Shown: one piece after another, positions 39,398-50,349 of the stretch
Numbering within the stretch: position 1 is the stretch's first letter
Layout: each line of letters starts with the position of its first letter
Source of the DNA: an uncultured Clostridia bacterium
GTDB lineage: Bacteria; Bacillota; Clostridia; Peptostreptococcales; Anaerovoracaceae
Direction of reading: 5' to 3'
Length of the DNA: 64,000 nucleotides
Assembly (NCBI GenBank): GCA_945876935.1
Contig: CAMCQA010000001.1
Location: forward strand, 62,001 to 126,000
Made by a program: the position numbers and the translations under genes
Notes under the pieces: generated by a model
Database searches by the model: none
What the model was told of the DNA's origin: nothing
What the model saw: only the letters and a program-made list of their open reading frames with translations

Positions 39398-39808
39398 ATG
39401 AATACTTACTACCCAGATTCTAAAATTCCCATAGGAATATGGGATGGAGAGGCAAAAATGCATTATGCTAACTTTACAGTAAATATAGAGTTTGCTGCAG
39501 AGCCTCCTTTTGGAGACTTAATTTATAGAGTTAAAATAGGAGAAGATAAACTTCTTAACAGGTGGATTTATGGTAGAGCTATGATATTCTTTGATGATAG
39601 ATATGCTCTGTTTGAATCGGTTGAAGAAAATACATTTGGACCTATAAATACTATATTGGTTGATCTTCATGAGAATAAATATGCAGAACTAGATGGTTGG
39701 TATGATAAGGTAAAGAGTTTTGACAAACCTATTATTTTAATTTCATCTCACTCAGGTGAAGAAAAAATTATAGAGGATATAAATAGTTTGTCATGGATAA
39801 TAATATAG
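39398..39808 (+). CDS. Hypothetical protein in nrdDG cluster
   Basis: Starts 3 bp after nrdG stop; 136 aa; no recognised motif. Confidence 0.75.
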   Translation: MNTYYPDSKIPIGIWDGEAKMHYANFTVNIEFAAEPPFGDLIYRVKIGEDKLLNRWIYGRAMIFFDDRYALFESVEENTFGPINTILVDLHENKYAELDGWYDKVKSFDKPIILISSHSGEEKIIEDINSLSWIII

Positions 39809-39874
39809 CAAAAATATACTTGAAAAGGGCTTGATAGGCTCTTTTTTATTGCATAACTATACCCGTACAATAAA

Positions 39875-39921
39875 AAGAATCCTTTCAATAGAGGATAGTA
39901 AATCTATTGAAAGGATTCTTA
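39875..39921. terminator. Bidirectional terminator
   Basis: AAGAATCCTTTCAATAG...CTATTGAAAGGATTCTT perfect 17-bp inverted repeat with A/T flanks on both sides. Confidence 0.85.
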
Positions 39922-39946
39922 TTTTTACAAAATTTATTAGTTTACT

Positions 39947-41893
39947 TTACCAGCTTCCGCCGCCACCGCCACCGAAGCCGCCACCTGAGAAGCCACCGCC
40001 GCCGGAAGATCCTCCTGTCTCTGCAGAAATCTTATTGGCAAGAGATGTTGCGTAGGCTCTTGATGTGCTTGCAGTCAGACTCCTGAATAAGAAATAATTA
40101 TAGTAAAAGCCACCACCATACCAGCTAGGTTGAACTGGTGGAATTTCTAGTTTCTCGAAAGTTTTTATCCATTGGTCGCTTAAGCCTAGAACGTATGCAT
40201 AAGGAAGGATATGGAAAAAGTACTCAGGATTTGTATTTAAAAGAGCTTTTAGTCTATCCTTTTCACAAGTTTCTATAAAATGTCTGAAGCCAATTATTCT
40301 GGCTTTAAGACCTAATAACTCCTTAGAGTCAGATAATACTAAAGCTGTCTGCGCAAATAGTCCACTAAATGAGAATAATACAGTTGCTATTGAAATTAAA
40401 ATGTAGTTGCTGTAGGCTTCTTTAAATAAGAAGAAAGCAAGTATATTTGATATTGTCATGAAAGTTAGACTGTATATAATGCCAAATTTGTATTTCGCTT
40501 TGGATAAAACTTCTTTCTTAAGTCTATTTCTTTTGAACCTGATAGGTCCAGAAAAGAAGGTTAGTAAAGAGATAACTCCAAGCCATATTTCTGTTACCCC
40601 ACCAGCAATTAAGCTGTTATATAGAGTAAGACCAAATATTAAAGTTGATATTAAGCATAAGAAAAGAGAAAAAGTTCTTCTGCTTCGAGATACAAGCTTA
40701 TCTCTGTATGTGGCTTCTAAATAAGGTTTTGATGTAGAAACAGCCTCAGCAAAATCAGTTGATTCCTCTGAAGTTATAAAATAATCGTATTCATCAAATA
40801 ACCTATTAAAAAGAACGATAGCATAAGTAGGCTCGCTAGGATCTATATCTTTGATTTTTCTGAACTCAAAATCTTCTGGCTCTGTACTTTTATCAGAAGA
40901 GTTGTTTATAGGTGTTACTTTTAAGTATCCTTTATTTGCAAAGTATATCAGCATAGACGATAGGTCACCACCATCTATCGTACTATCTATAACATATCCT
41001 ATGTCAGCAGGTGGAAGATTATTCGGAGGATAAAACTCTACTGTTGGAGCTGGTAACTTTTCTCTTCCATTTCTAAGTATGATGAATAAAAATAAAAGGG
41101 TCATAATAGCAAATGAAAAAAGAATAATGTAACTATACATGCCAAAATTATAAGGGTTGACCCATAGACTGCTATCTATTGGAATTTGTATAGTTATGCC
41201 TTTGTTTGCAGATAAGTTCAAACCTTCTATTTCTGCACTTGTATCGTTTATTTTTCTAAAGTGCAGGTTTGAGACATCTTTTATAGGTATTTTCGAACCG
41301 TAAGAGCCGGTGAATATTTCAGCTTTATCCCAATCTAAAGGAGTGAAGCTGTTTATATTAATTTTGGAATAATTTATATTAGTTGGCCATTTAGAAGGCA
41401 GTAAATCCAGGATAATCATGTTCCCTTCATTATTTTTACCCACTCTGCCAACTAATTGATATTTTATTTGGTAACGTTGAGGACCTATAACGTAAGCTGC
41501 AGGATCTCCTATTTTTGCGACGAATATCTCTGTAATTGGGAAGGTAAAATCCTTTTCATAAGATGTTTCGTACATATGATTTAGGATATTTACATTGCTC
41601 ACAGAGTATTTGCTTTTATCTATAGGAATATATCTGAATATACCGTGTCTACTATTTATAAAATTGACATCTATAGTTTCCTCAAAATCAAAAGAATAAT
41701 TTTCATTGATATTTATATTGACGAGGAAGCTATCAGTAGTGTAGTTATTATCTATTTCATAATCAGCAAAGGACTTTTCTGGAAATGATAATAGCAATGT
41801 TAATATAAAAGAAAAGCATAAAAAGTATCTGCAGAACTTTGCAGATACTTTTTGTTTTGATGTTTTTTTATTGTTAAAATTGTACTTTAACAT
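39947..41893 (-). CDS. DUF2207-type membrane protein with Gly-rich C-terminus
   Basis: Signal peptide, TM segments, GGGGFSGGGFGGGGGGSW tail; start at MLKYNFNNKK is an inference. Confidence 0.85.
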   Translation of the reverse strand: MLKYNFNNKKTSKQKVSAKFCRYFLCFSFILTLLLSFPEKSFADYEIDNNYTTDSFLVNININENYSFDFEETIDVNFINSRHGIFRYIPIDKSKYSVSNVNILNHMYETSYEKDFTFPITEIFVAKIGDPAAYVIGPQRYQIKYQLVGRVGKNNEGNMIILDLLPSKWPTNINYSKININSFTPLDWDKAEIFTGSYGSKIPIKDVSNLHFRKINDTSAEIEGLNLSANKGITIQIPIDSSLWVNPYNFGMYSYIILFSFAIMTLLFLFIILRNGREKLPAPTVEFYPPNNLPPADIGYVIDSTIDGGDLSSMLIYFANKGYLKVTPINNSSDKSTEPEDFEFRKIKDIDPSEPTYAIVLFNRLFDEYDYFITSEESTDFAEAVSTSKPYLEATYRDKLVSRSRRTFSLFLCLISTLIFGLTLYNSLIAGGVTEIWLGVISLLTFFSGPIRFKRNRLKKEVLSKAKYKFGIIYSLTFMTISNILAFFLFKEAYSNYILISIATVLFSFSGLFAQTALVLSDSKELLGLKARIIGFRHFIETCEKDRLKALLNTNPEYFFHILPYAYVLGLSDQWIKTFEKLEIPPVQPSWYGGGFYYNYFLFRSLTASTSRAYATSLANKISAETGGSSGGGGFSGGGFGGGGGGSW

Positions 41894-42440
41894 TTTCTCT
41901 CTCATCATTATCAGAAACCTCAAACATTGGTTTTGATGTGAAGTTGAACATGTTTGCAACTATGCTCGCAGGAAATACTAATATAGCCGTATTAAATTGT
42001 TTTACTGTTCCGTTATAATACTTTCTGGACATAGCTATATCTTCTTCAACGCTTTTTAGAGAATTCTGTAAATCAATGAAATTCTCATTAGCTTTTAGAT
42101 CAGGATATGCTTCAGATACAGCAAATAGTGAACGAAGAGTAGATGTCAATTGATTTTCTGCCTCTAATTTTTCTTCTATACTTGAAGCGTTAGATATATT
42201 ATTTCGTGCTTGAATAACTTTTTCTAAAGTTTGTGACTCATGACTTGCGTAGCCTTTAACAGTTTCCACGAGATTTGGTATAAGGTCAAATCTTTTCTTT
42301 AAGTAGACATCCATAGTTGAAAAAGCTTCTTCAACATTTAATCTTAACTTTATGAAAGAATTATATTTGCTTACCAGCCACAAGCCTATAATTCCGATGA
42401 TAGCTATAATTATAACTAGAGTTATTAATGTGTAGTTCAT
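41874..42440 (-). CDS. lemA: LemA family protein
   Basis: N-terminal TM, RLNVEEAFSTMDVYLKKRFDLIPNLVETVKGYASHE, RKYYNGTVKQFNTAILVFPASIVA. Confidence 0.95.
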   Translation of the reverse strand: MNYTLITLVIIIAIIGIIGLWLVSKYNSFIKLRLNVEEAFSTMDVYLKKRFDLIPNLVETVKGYASHESQTLEKVIQARNNISNASSIEEKLEAENQLTSTLRSLFAVSEAYPDLKANENFIDLQNSLKSVEEDIAMSRKYYNGTVKQFNTAILVFPASIVANMFNFTSKPMFEVSDNDERENVKVQF

Positions 42441-42646
42441 AGTGAATTCCTCCTCATGATATTTTTATAGTAATTATATATTAATAAAATTGAAATTTAA
42501 AGATACTGAAACTATAAAAATTGTCACTTTAAAAGGATTAGTTTCTATAATGATTATATGAGGGGCAAGAAGTTTATATAATTGAAAAAACAATATGCTT
42601 GTGTTAAAATGAAATGATAAATTAATTGTTATATAAGGAGTTAAGA

Positions 42647-43714
42647 ATGTTTGATAAATTGGCATTTATTTCAGATAAATACAAAGATTTGACTGATAAA
42701 GTTTCAGATCCAGAAATAATAGCAGATCAGAGCAAATGGCAAAAGTATGCTAAAGAACTTGGCGAGCTTGAGCCTATTGTAAAAAAATATGAGGAATATA
42801 AAAAGACTAAAGATACTATAGTAGAAAGCAAGGAACTTTTGAAAGAAAGTGGAATTGAAGAAGATTTCAGAGAACTTGTTAAAATGGAGCTGAATGAAGC
42901 GGAGTCCAATATAACGGGGATTGAGGAAGAACTTAAAATCCTTCTGCTTCCAAAGGACCCTAATGATGAAAAGAATGTAATTTTAGAAATTAGAGCTGGA
43001 ACAGGTGGTGATGAGGCGGCTCTTTTTGGTGCAGATCTTTTGAGAATGTACAGCAGATATGCTGAAAGAAAGGGCTGGAAAACAGAACTTATGGAGTTCA
43101 GTGAAACAGGTATAGGAGGTCTTAAGGAAGCAATCCTTTTAATAAAAGGTAAGGGCGCATACTCAAGACTTAAATACGAATCAGGCACTCATAGAGTACA
43201 GAGAGTACCTGAGACAGAATCATCAGGCAGAGTTCACACATCAGCTGCAACTGTGGCAGTACTTCCTGAAGTTGATCAGGTAGAGGTAGATTTAAATCCA
43301 AACGACGTTAGAGTAGATGTTTATAGATCGTCTGGAAATGGTGGACAATCAGTAAATACAACTGATTCGGCTGTTAGACTTACTCACTTACCTACAAATA
43401 TAGTGGTTACTTGTCAGGATGAAAAATCTCAGATAAAGAATAAGGAAAAAGCTTTTAAGGTATTGGCTGCAAGACTATATGACCTTAAAATGCAAGAACA
43501 GACTGATGAAATTTCTCAGCAGAGAAAAAGTCAGGTAGGATCTGGAGATAGATCTGAAAGAATAAGAACATATAACTTCCCTCAAGGAAGAGTTTCTGAA
43601 CATAGAACAGGAGTAACTTTATATAAGTTGGATTATTTCTTAGATGGAGATCTGGATGAGATAATAGACGGACTTATAACTTCTGATCAAGCTGAAAAAA
43701 TGAAAGACTTTTAA
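42647..43714 (+). CDS. prfA: Peptide chain release factor 1
   Basis: [53 protein letters not shown]. Confidence 0.96.
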   Translation: MFDKLAFISDKYKDLTDKVSDPEIIADQSKWQKYAKELGELEPIVKKYEEYKKTKDTIVESKELLKESGIEEDFRELVKMELNEAESNITGIEEELKILLLPKDPNDEKNVILEIRAGTGGDEAALFGADLLRMYSRYAERKGWKTELMEFSETGIGGLKEAILLIKGKGAYSRLKYESGTHRVQRVPETESSGRVHTSAATVAVLPEVDQVEVDLNPNDVRVDVYRSSGNGGQSVNTTDSAVRLTHLPTNIVVTCQDEKSQIKNKEKAFKVLAARLYDLKMQEQTDEISQQRKSQVGSGDRSERIRTYNFPQGRVSEHRTGVTLYKLDYFLDGDLDEIIDGLITSDQAEKMKDF

Positions 43715-43721
43715 AGATATC

Positions 43722-44726
43722 ATGGATAAATCAATATTAGATACAAAACTCTTAACTAATGAGGATGAAGATTTAAGATTTGCTGGAAGACTTTTAGCAG
43801 AAGGAAAAGTTGTAGCTTTTCCTACAGAGACTGTTTATGGTCTAGGTGCAAATGCTTTAGATGCAGAAGCTGTAAAGAAAGTTTATGAAGCTAAAGGAAG
43901 ACCTAGTGACAATCCTATGATAGTTCATATTTCAGATATTCATCAGGCTAGAAGTCTTTGGAGCGTTAAATCCGAAATTGCTGAGAAACTTATGGAGGCA
44001 TACTGGCCAGGTCCGTTAACGATAGTGATGAAGTCTTCTGATATAGTTCCTCTTGAAACGAGGGGAGGCCTTGATACTGTGGCTGTCAGAATGCCTGCAG
44101 AGAATGATGCTTTAAAGCTTATAGATTTTGCTAAGGTTCCTATAGCGGCACCTAGTGCAAATATATCTGGACGACCTAGCCCAACAAAGTATGAACATGT
44201 CATAGAGGATATGAACGGAAAAGTTTCTGCAATTGTAAAAGGTAGAGATTGTAAGATAGGTATAGAATCTACAGTTGTTCTTGTAGAGCATGATAAAATC
44301 CTTCTTCTTAGACCGGGCTTTATAACTCCTGATGAAATGATGAATGTGACGGGATGTGAAGTAGATATTATAGCATCGGATATAGAGTCACAAAGTTCTA
44401 AAGCACCACTATCTCCGGGGATGAAGTATAAGCACTATGCCCCTAAAGCAGAGATGACTATCTTTAGAGGAGATAGAAAAAAGGTTTCACAGGTTATTAA
44501 TGAACGAAAACATATACTGGAAGAAGATGGCTATAAGGTTGGAATAATTGACTTTTCATCTGATGATATGAGCTATGCTGCACAAAATTTATTTGCTAAG
44601 CTTAGAGATATGGATAACTTAGAAGTTGATTACATATTGGCAACAGGTTTACCGGAGGAAAACCTTGGTATGGCTGTAATGAACAGGATGATTAAATCAG
44701 CAGGATACAAAATTGAGGATGTTTAA
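43722..44726 (+). CDS. tsaC: L-threonylcarbamoyladenylate synthase (Sua5/YwlC)
   Basis: GKVVAFPTETVYGLGANA, KGRPSDNPMIVH, APSANISGRPSPT, LSPGMKYKHYAPKAE. Confidence 0.94.
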   Translation: MDKSILDTKLLTNEDEDLRFAGRLLAEGKVVAFPTETVYGLGANALDAEAVKKVYEAKGRPSDNPMIVHISDIHQARSLWSVKSEIAEKLMEAYWPGPLTIVMKSSDIVPLETRGGLDTVAVRMPAENDALKLIDFAKVPIAAPSANISGRPSPTKYEHVIEDMNGKVSAIVKGRDCKIGIESTVVLVEHDKILLLRPGFITPDEMMNVTGCEVDIIASDIESQSSKAPLSPGMKYKHYAPKAEMTIFRGDRKKVSQVINERKHILEEDGYKVGIIDFSSDDMSYAAQNLFAKLRDMDNLEVDYILATGLPEENLGMAVMNRMIKSAGYKIEDV

Positions 44727-44808
44727 TATATTTGATATTATTTCGATATAATTTATTTTATTTAAGATATAATGTGTTTATACTGTGGTATAAACGAGAG
44801 GAAGGGTT

Positions 44809-45243
44809 ATGAAAAAAGTAGCAATTGCTTGTGACCATGGTGGATTCAAGCTAAAAAATGAAATTCTAAAACATTTAGAAAAAAAGAACTATGAAATTAT
44901 AAACCTTGGTACAGACAGTGAGGAGTCTGTAGATTACCCAGACTATGGTAGACGCTGTGCGGAAACTGTAGCGAGAGGAGAAGCTGATACAGGGATAGTT
45001 GTATGTGGAACAGGCATAGGCATTTCTATAGCAGCAAACAAAGTTAAAGGCATTAGATGTGGTCTTTGCACTTCAAGAGAAATGGCTGAATTAACAAGAC
45101 TTCATAATGATGCAAATGTATTAGCCCTAGGAGGAAGAATTCTAAGGGTGGAAGAGGCTCTAGAGATTGTTGATGTATTTTTGAACACTGAGTTTGAGGG
45201 TGGACGTCATCAGCGAAGAGTAGATGCTCTAGATAATTATTAA
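44809..45243 (+). CDS. rpiB: Ribose 5-phosphate isomerase B
   Basis: IACDHGGFKLK, DYPDYG, GIVVCGTGIGISIAANKVKGIRC, HNDANVLALGGR. Confidence 0.96.
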   Translation: MKKVAIACDHGGFKLKNEILKHLEKKNYEIINLGTDSEESVDYPDYGRRCAETVARGEADTGIVVCGTGIGISIAANKVKGIRCGLCTSREMAELTRLHNDANVLALGGRILRVEEALEIVDVFLNTEFEGGRHQRRVDALDNY

Positions 45244-45313
45244 ACCAGGATAATTTAAATAATAAATGCAGGAAAAGATAGTATAGTTATTGAAATTTAT
45301 GGAAAGGATTGCT

Positions 45314-45943
45314 ATGGGGAAAATATACGTTTTTGATCATCCGTTAATTCAACATAAAACAGCATTGTTGAGACTTAAGGAGACGACTACAAAAGATTTT
45401 AGAGATCTTGCTAGAGAAATTGGTTTATTGATGGGCTTTGAAGCTACAAGAGACCTTCCTTTAAAGAAAATTAAGATAGAAACTCCTATGTGTGAAACAG
45501 AGGTAAATGTTCTTGAAGGAGAAGATGTAGCTATAGTACCTATTTTAAGAGCAGGACTTGGAATGGTTGATGGCATGCTGTCACTTATTCCGAATGCAAA
45601 GGTAGGACACGTAGGTCTTTATAGAGACCCAGAGACACATAAGCCGGTAGAATATTATTGTAAGATGCCTAACGATATTGAGCATAGAAAAATATTTGTA
45701 GTTGACCCTATGCTTGCAACAGGTGGTTCTGCTATAGATGCGGTTGAGCTAGTTAAGCAGAAAGGTGGAAAAGATATTACATTTATGTGTCTAATTGCTG
45801 CACCAGAAGGTATAGAGGCTCTATCAAAGGCACATCCTGATATCGATATTTTAATAGCAGCAAAGGATGAGAGACTTAATGAAAATGCCTATATTTTACC
45901 TGGTTTAGGAGATGCAGGCGACAGGTTATATGGAACTAAATAA
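45314..45943 (+). CDS. upp: Uracil phosphoribosyltransferase
   Basis: [44 protein letters not shown]. Confidence 0.96.
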   Translation: MGKIYVFDHPLIQHKTALLRLKETTTKDFRDLAREIGLLMGFEATRDLPLKKIKIETPMCETEVNVLEGEDVAIVPILRAGLGMVDGMLSLIPNAKVGHVGLYRDPETHKPVEYYCKMPNDIEHRKIFVVDPMLATGGSAIDAVELVKQKGGKDITFMCLIAAPEGIEALSKAHPDIDILIAAKDERLNENAYILPGLGDAGDRLYGTK

Positions 45944-45956
45944 GGAGGAAAATAAA

Positions 45957-47753
45957 GTGAAAAAGTATGAAATTAAGGAGAACGAGCACACGAGTAACAG
46001 GATTCTTCTTGATTGGATAAAAGAGGTGGCAGATCTTACTCAGCCAAAGAATATTGTTTGGATTACAGGTGAAGAAGAGCAGCTTGAAGAACTTAGACAG
46101 GAAGCTCTTTCTACAGGTGAGTTAATAAAACTGAATGAAGAAAAGCTACCGGGATGCTATCTACATAGAAGTCATAAAAATGATGTTGCTAGAGTAGAAG
46201 GCAGAACTTTTATATGTACTACTAAAAAAGGAGATGCTGGTCCAACAAATAATTGGATGGATCCAGATAAAATGCACGATAAGTTAGAAAAGCTTTACAA
46301 GGACTCAATGAAAGGAAAGACTATGTATATTATTCCTTTCTCAATGGGTATAGTAGGATCTCCTTTTGCAAAATATGGAATTGAAATCACTGATTCTATA
46401 TATGTTGTTCTAAATATGAACATAATGACGAGAATTGGAAGCAAGGTTTTAGATGATCTTGGAGAAAGTGGAGACTTTACTAAAGGGCTTCATGCTCAGG
46501 CAGATCTTAATCCTGATGAAAGATATATTGTACATTTCCCAGAGGAAAACTCTATTATGTCAATTAACTCTGGTTATGGCGGAAATGTTCTTTTAGGTAA
46601 AAAATGCCTTTCTTTAAGAATTGCTTCATATATGGGAAGCCAAGAAGGGTGGCTAGCCGAACACATGCTTATTTTGGGTGTTGAAGATCCAGAAGGAAAT
46701 AAACATTATATTGCAGGTGCATTTCCTTCAGCTTGTGGAAAGACAAACTTAGCTATGCTTATTCCACCAGAGGGATATCAGAAGGATGGATGGAAAGTAT
46801 CTTGTGTAGGAGATGATATAGCTTGGATAAGAGTTGGTGAAGATGGTAGACTATGGGCTACAAATCCTGAAAATGGATTCTTTGGAGTAGCACCAGGAAC
46901 TAATGAAAAATCTAATCCTAATGCTTTATCAACAACTAAGAAGGATACAATATTTACAAACGTTGCACTTAATGCAGATGATAATACTGTTTGGTGGGAA
47001 AAACTAGATAAAAATCCACCGAAAAATGCTGTAGATTGGACTGGAAAAAAGAGAGATGGTAGTATTCCGAGCGATGAGCCTTTGGCACATCCAAACTCAA
47101 GATTTACTTCTCCTGCTGTAAACTGTCCATCTATTTCAAGAGCATTTCACAGCCCAGAAGGTGTTCCTCTAACAGCAATTATATTTGGTGGAAGAAGAGC
47201 AAAGACAGCCCCTCTTGTTTACCAATCTAAGGATTGGGAGCATGGAGTATTTGTCGGATCTATTATGGCTTCTGAGCAGACAGCTGCTGCTGATGGAAAA
47301 GTAGGAGTTATAAGAAGAGACCCTATGGCTATGCTACCGTTTTGCGGATACAATATGGGAGACTACTGGCAGCACTGGTTAAATATGAAAGAAAAAGTTG
47401 AAAATCCTCCAGCTATATTCAATGTTAACTGGTTTAGAGCTGATGAAGATGGAAACTTTATTTGGCCAGGTTTTGGAGATAATTTAAGAGTAATAGAATG
47501 GATTATCAGAAGAGCTAGAGGTGAGGTTGATGCTAAGCTTACAGAGATTGGATACTTGCCTTTCCCAACAGATATCAATATAGATGCCTGCGATATAGAT
47601 TTAGAGAAGCTAGAGAAAATTCTAGATGTAGATAAAGACGGATGGCTAGAAGACATAGAAGATATAAGAGAGTTCTATGGCAAATTTGGTGATAGACTAC
47701 CTAACGAGCTAGTTCGACAGGTTGAGTCTATGGCAAAGAGACTTAAAGGATAA
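45957..47753 (+). CDS. pckG: Phosphoenolpyruvate carboxykinase (GTP) (GTG start preferred)
   Basis: GAFPSACGKTNLAML, GDDIAWI, FFGVAPGTN, MGDYWQHWLNM; RBS AAGGAGG upstream of GTG at 45957. Confidence 0.95.
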   Translation: MKKYEIKENEHTSNRILLDWIKEVADLTQPKNIVWITGEEEQLEELRQEALSTGELIKLNEEKLPGCYLHRSHKNDVARVEGRTFICTTKKGDAGPTNNWMDPDKMHDKLEKLYKDSMKGKTMYIIPFSMGIVGSPFAKYGIEITDSIYVVLNMNIMTRIGSKVLDDLGESGDFTKGLHAQADLNPDERYIVHFPEENSIMSINSGYGGNVLLGKKCLSLRIASYMGSQEGWLAEHMLILGVEDPEGNKHYIAGAFPSACGKTNLAMLIPPEGYQKDGWKVSCVGDDIAWIRVGEDGRLWATNPENGFFGVAPGTNEKSNPNALSTTKKDTIFTNVALNADDNTVWWEKLDKNPPKNAVDWTGKKRDGSIPSDEPLAHPNSRFTSPAVNCPSISRAFHSPEGVPLTAIIFGGRRAKTAPLVYQSKDWEHGVFVGSIMASEQTAAADGKVGVIRRDPMAMLPFCGYNMGDYWQHWLNMKEKVENPPAIFNVNWFRADEDGNFIWPGFGDNLRVIEWIIRRARGEVDAKLTEIGYLPFPTDINIDACDIDLEKLEKILDVDKDGWLEDIEDIREFYGKFGDRLPNELVRQVESMAKRLKG

Positions 47754-47759
47754 AAATGA

Positions 47760-47792
47760 CAAAAAGCTATATCGTAAAGATATAGCTTTTTA
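47760..47792 (+). terminator. Intrinsic terminator
   Basis: AAAAAGCTATATC-gtaaa-GATATAGCTTTTT. Confidence 0.85.
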
Positions 47793-47810
47793 ATTGATTG
47801 GGAGAAACTT

Positions 47811-49598
47811 ATGATACATGAGAGACTTAAAAGACTCAGAGAGGAAATGAAAAAAAGAAATATAGATTTTTACTATATTCCTACTGCTGACTACCACAAC
47901 ACAGAGAGCGTATCTTCTTATTTTAAATCTAGAGAATATATGAGTGGATTTACAGGTTCAGAAGGAGATCTGCTTGTATCTAGCACTTCGGCTTGGCTTT
48001 GGGTAGATGGCAGATATTACCTTCAAGCAGAAAAGGAGTTAGCTGGCAGCAGCATTATAAAAATGGAAGATGGCGAGCCAGATGTTTTATCTATAAATCA
48101 GCTTTTAAAAGAATATTGTGGAGAAAATTCTATTATTGGCATGGACGGTAAAGTCGTTAGTACAGCCTTTGTAAATGAAATAAAGAAAGAACTCTCGTTA
48201 AAAGATGAGCAGTTAGCTACGGAAGAGGATTTAGTTGGTATTATTTGGAAAGATAGGCCGAATTTATCAAGAGCTAAAGCAAATTTTATTGAAGATGCCG
48301 GTGAGAACAGTAGAAATAAGCTAACTAGAGTTCAAAATTATTTAAAAGAGAATGATATAGATGCTATTGTATTTAATCAGCTTGATGATATTGCATGGCT
48401 TACTAATATGAGAGGAAGAGATGTTGAATTTTTCCCAGTTGCTTTTGCTTTTATGATTGTTATGCAAAGAGGGGCTTATTTGTTTATAGATGAAAATAAG
48501 CTTTCTTATGAAGACAAAGAGAGAGTGATGAATGATAGTATAGCTATACATCCCTATGAAGATTTCAATGAATTTTTGAAAACTATGGATGCCCGAGTAG
48601 TGAGTTTTGATGATAATACCCTAAGTTACTATGCATTTAAGAAGCTAAATGAAAGCGTTAAGAGAAAATTTGTAATCGAGGAGTCTCCAGTAGTTTTATG
48701 GAAGTCTATGAAAAATTCTAAGGAGATAAGAGATACAAAGCAAGCCCATATTAGAGATGGTGTAGCTATGGTAAAATTTTTGCGCTGGCTTGAAGAAATA
48801 GATGACAAAACTATTTTAAGCGAAGTCGATATAGCCAATAAAGTAGATAACCTTAGAAGAGAACAAGAAGGTTTTATAGAGCCAAGTTTCAGTACCATAG
48901 CTGGATATGGAAAAAATGGGGCAATTATACACTATCACCCTCAAAAAGAAAAATGTCTTTCTTTAGAAAATAAAAGTTTCCTTCTTCTAGATAGTGGAGG
49001 CCAATACTGTGATGGTACTACTGATGTTACTAGAACCATAGCTCTCGGAGAGCTTTCAAAAGAAGAAAAAACCAACTATACAGCTGTTTTAAGGGCGATG
49101 ATAAGGCTAAGTAAAGCTAAATTTTTAGAAGGCTGTAGAGGTATTAACCTGGATATTTTGGCAAGAGGGATTTTGTGGGATATGAACCTAGACTACAAGC
49201 ATGGAACAGGTCATGGAGTAGGACATGTTTTAAATGTTCATGAAGGACCTATCGGAATCAGATGGAAGAAAGTTGCCGGCTTAAATGATATGGAGATTCT
49301 TAGGGAAGGCATGATTTTATCTAATGAACCAGGTGTGTATATAGAAGATGAATACGGCATAAGAATTGAAAATGAACTTCTTGTAGTTAAAGATATAAAA
49401 AACGAATACGGACAGTTCTTAAAGTTTGAAGAGCTAACTTTAATTCCTATAGATAAAAAAGGAATTATTTTAGAAAATATGACAAAAGATGAAATAGAGT
49501 GGTTGAATGATTACCATAAAAGGGTATATAATTCATTAGAGAAATTTTTGTCACAGGAGGAGAAAAATTGGCTTAAGAAGGCCACAAGTCCTCTATAG
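47811..49598 (+). CDS. Xaa-Pro aminopeptidase (M24B)
   Basis: LLLDSGGQYCDGTTDVTRTIALG, HGTGHGVGHVLNVHEGP, MILSNEPGVYIEDEYGIRIENEL. Confidence 0.95.
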   Translation: MIHERLKRLREEMKKRNIDFYYIPTADYHNTESVSSYFKSREYMSGFTGSEGDLLVSSTSAWLWVDGRYYLQAEKELAGSSIIKMEDGEPDVLSINQLLKEYCGENSIIGMDGKVVSTAFVNEIKKELSLKDEQLATEEDLVGIIWKDRPNLSRAKANFIEDAGENSRNKLTRVQNYLKENDIDAIVFNQLDDIAWLTNMRGRDVEFFPVAFAFMIVMQRGAYLFIDENKLSYEDKERVMNDSIAIHPYEDFNEFLKTMDARVVSFDDNTLSYYAFKKLNESVKRKFVIEESPVVLWKSMKNSKEIRDTKQAHIRDGVAMVKFLRWLEEIDDKTILSEVDIANKVDNLRREQEGFIEPSFSTIAGYGKNGAIIHYHPQKEKCLSLENKSFLLLDSGGQYCDGTTDVTRTIALGELSKEEKTNYTAVLRAMIRLSKAKFLEGCRGINLDILARGILWDMNLDYKHGTGHGVGHVLNVHEGPIGIRWKKVAGLNDMEILREGMILSNEPGVYIEDEYGIRIENELLVVKDIKNEYGQFLKFEELTLIPIDKKGIILENMTKDEIEWLNDYHKRVYNSLEKFLSQEEKNWLKKATSPL

Positions 49599-49634
49599 TT
49601 CGGATAAAATAGCTATTATTGAAAGGAGAACAAT

Positions 49635-50006
49635 ATGTTAAAGGAATTTAAAGAGTTTGCTTTTAAAGGTAACGTGATTGATTTAGCAGTCGGCGTTATC
49701 ATAGGTGCTGCATTCGGTAAAATCGTATCATCATTAGTAAATGATATATTAATGCCATTAGTTGCACTTTTATTCCCAACAAAGCCAGATTTCACTACTC
49801 TAGCTTGGAATGGAATTAGCTACGGTAACTTCATTCAGGTAACTTTCGACTTCCTAATTACAGCATTTGCTATATTTATGGTAATTAAGCTGATAATGAA
49901 GGCTAAGAAAGAAAAGGTTGAAGAAGTAGTAGAGGCTGCGCCAGAGATTGATGCTAAGGAAGAGCTTCTAAAAGAAATCAGAGATTTACTTAAAGAAACT
50001 AACTAA
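49635..50006 (+). CDS. mscL: Large-conductance mechanosensitive channel
   Basis: [35 protein letters not shown]. Confidence 0.97.
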   Translation: MLKEFKEFAFKGNVIDLAVGVIIGAAFGKIVSSLVNDILMPLVALLFPTKPDFTTLAWNGISYGNFIQVTFDFLITAFAIFMVIKLIMKAKKEKVEEVVEAAPEIDAKEELLKEIRDLLKETN

Positions 50007-50014
50007 GAATTGGT

Positions 50015-50052
50015 GTAAAAGCTTATACTATGTATAGGCTTTTACTTTTTTT
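50015..50052 (+). terminator. Intrinsic terminator
   Basis: GTAAAAGCTTATAC...GTATAGGCTTTTACTTTTTTT. Confidence 0.85.
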
Positions 50053-50087
50053 GATTGAAATTCCTTTTAATGATGAGGTTATAAGAT

Positions 50088-50309
50088 ATGAGAGAATTAA
50101 GAATAGGCAAATATAGACATTTTAAAGGCAAGCACTATGAAGTGATTGGACAAGCTACTCATAGTGAAACTAGGGAGCAACTCGTTGTATACAGAGCTCT
50201 TTATGATGATTTTGCCCTCTACGTTAGACCGCTAGATATGTTTTTATCAGAAGTGGATAAAGAAAAGTATCCGGACGTAACTCAGCAATATAGATTTGAA
50301 GAAATATAA
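50088..50309 (+). CDS. DUF1653 domain protein
   Basis: [33 protein letters not shown]. Confidence 0.9.
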   Translation: MRELRIGKYRHFKGKHYEVIGQATHSETREQLVVYRALYDDFALYVRPLDMFLSEVDKEKYPDVTQQYRFEEI

Positions 50310-50349
50310 TTTGTCTTAGATAGACTTAGATGATAGAAGGAAAAGACTT

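Noticed and set aside
39831-40055. Pro-rich ORF (PPPPPKPPPEKPPPPEDPP) on + strand
   Set aside because: Antisense shadow of the Gly-rich tail of the minus-strand DUF2207 protein; no RBS.
42727-43188. 153-aa minus-strand ORF inside prfA
   Set aside because: Ser/Leu-rich antisense shadow of the Lys/Glu-rich prfA coding strand.
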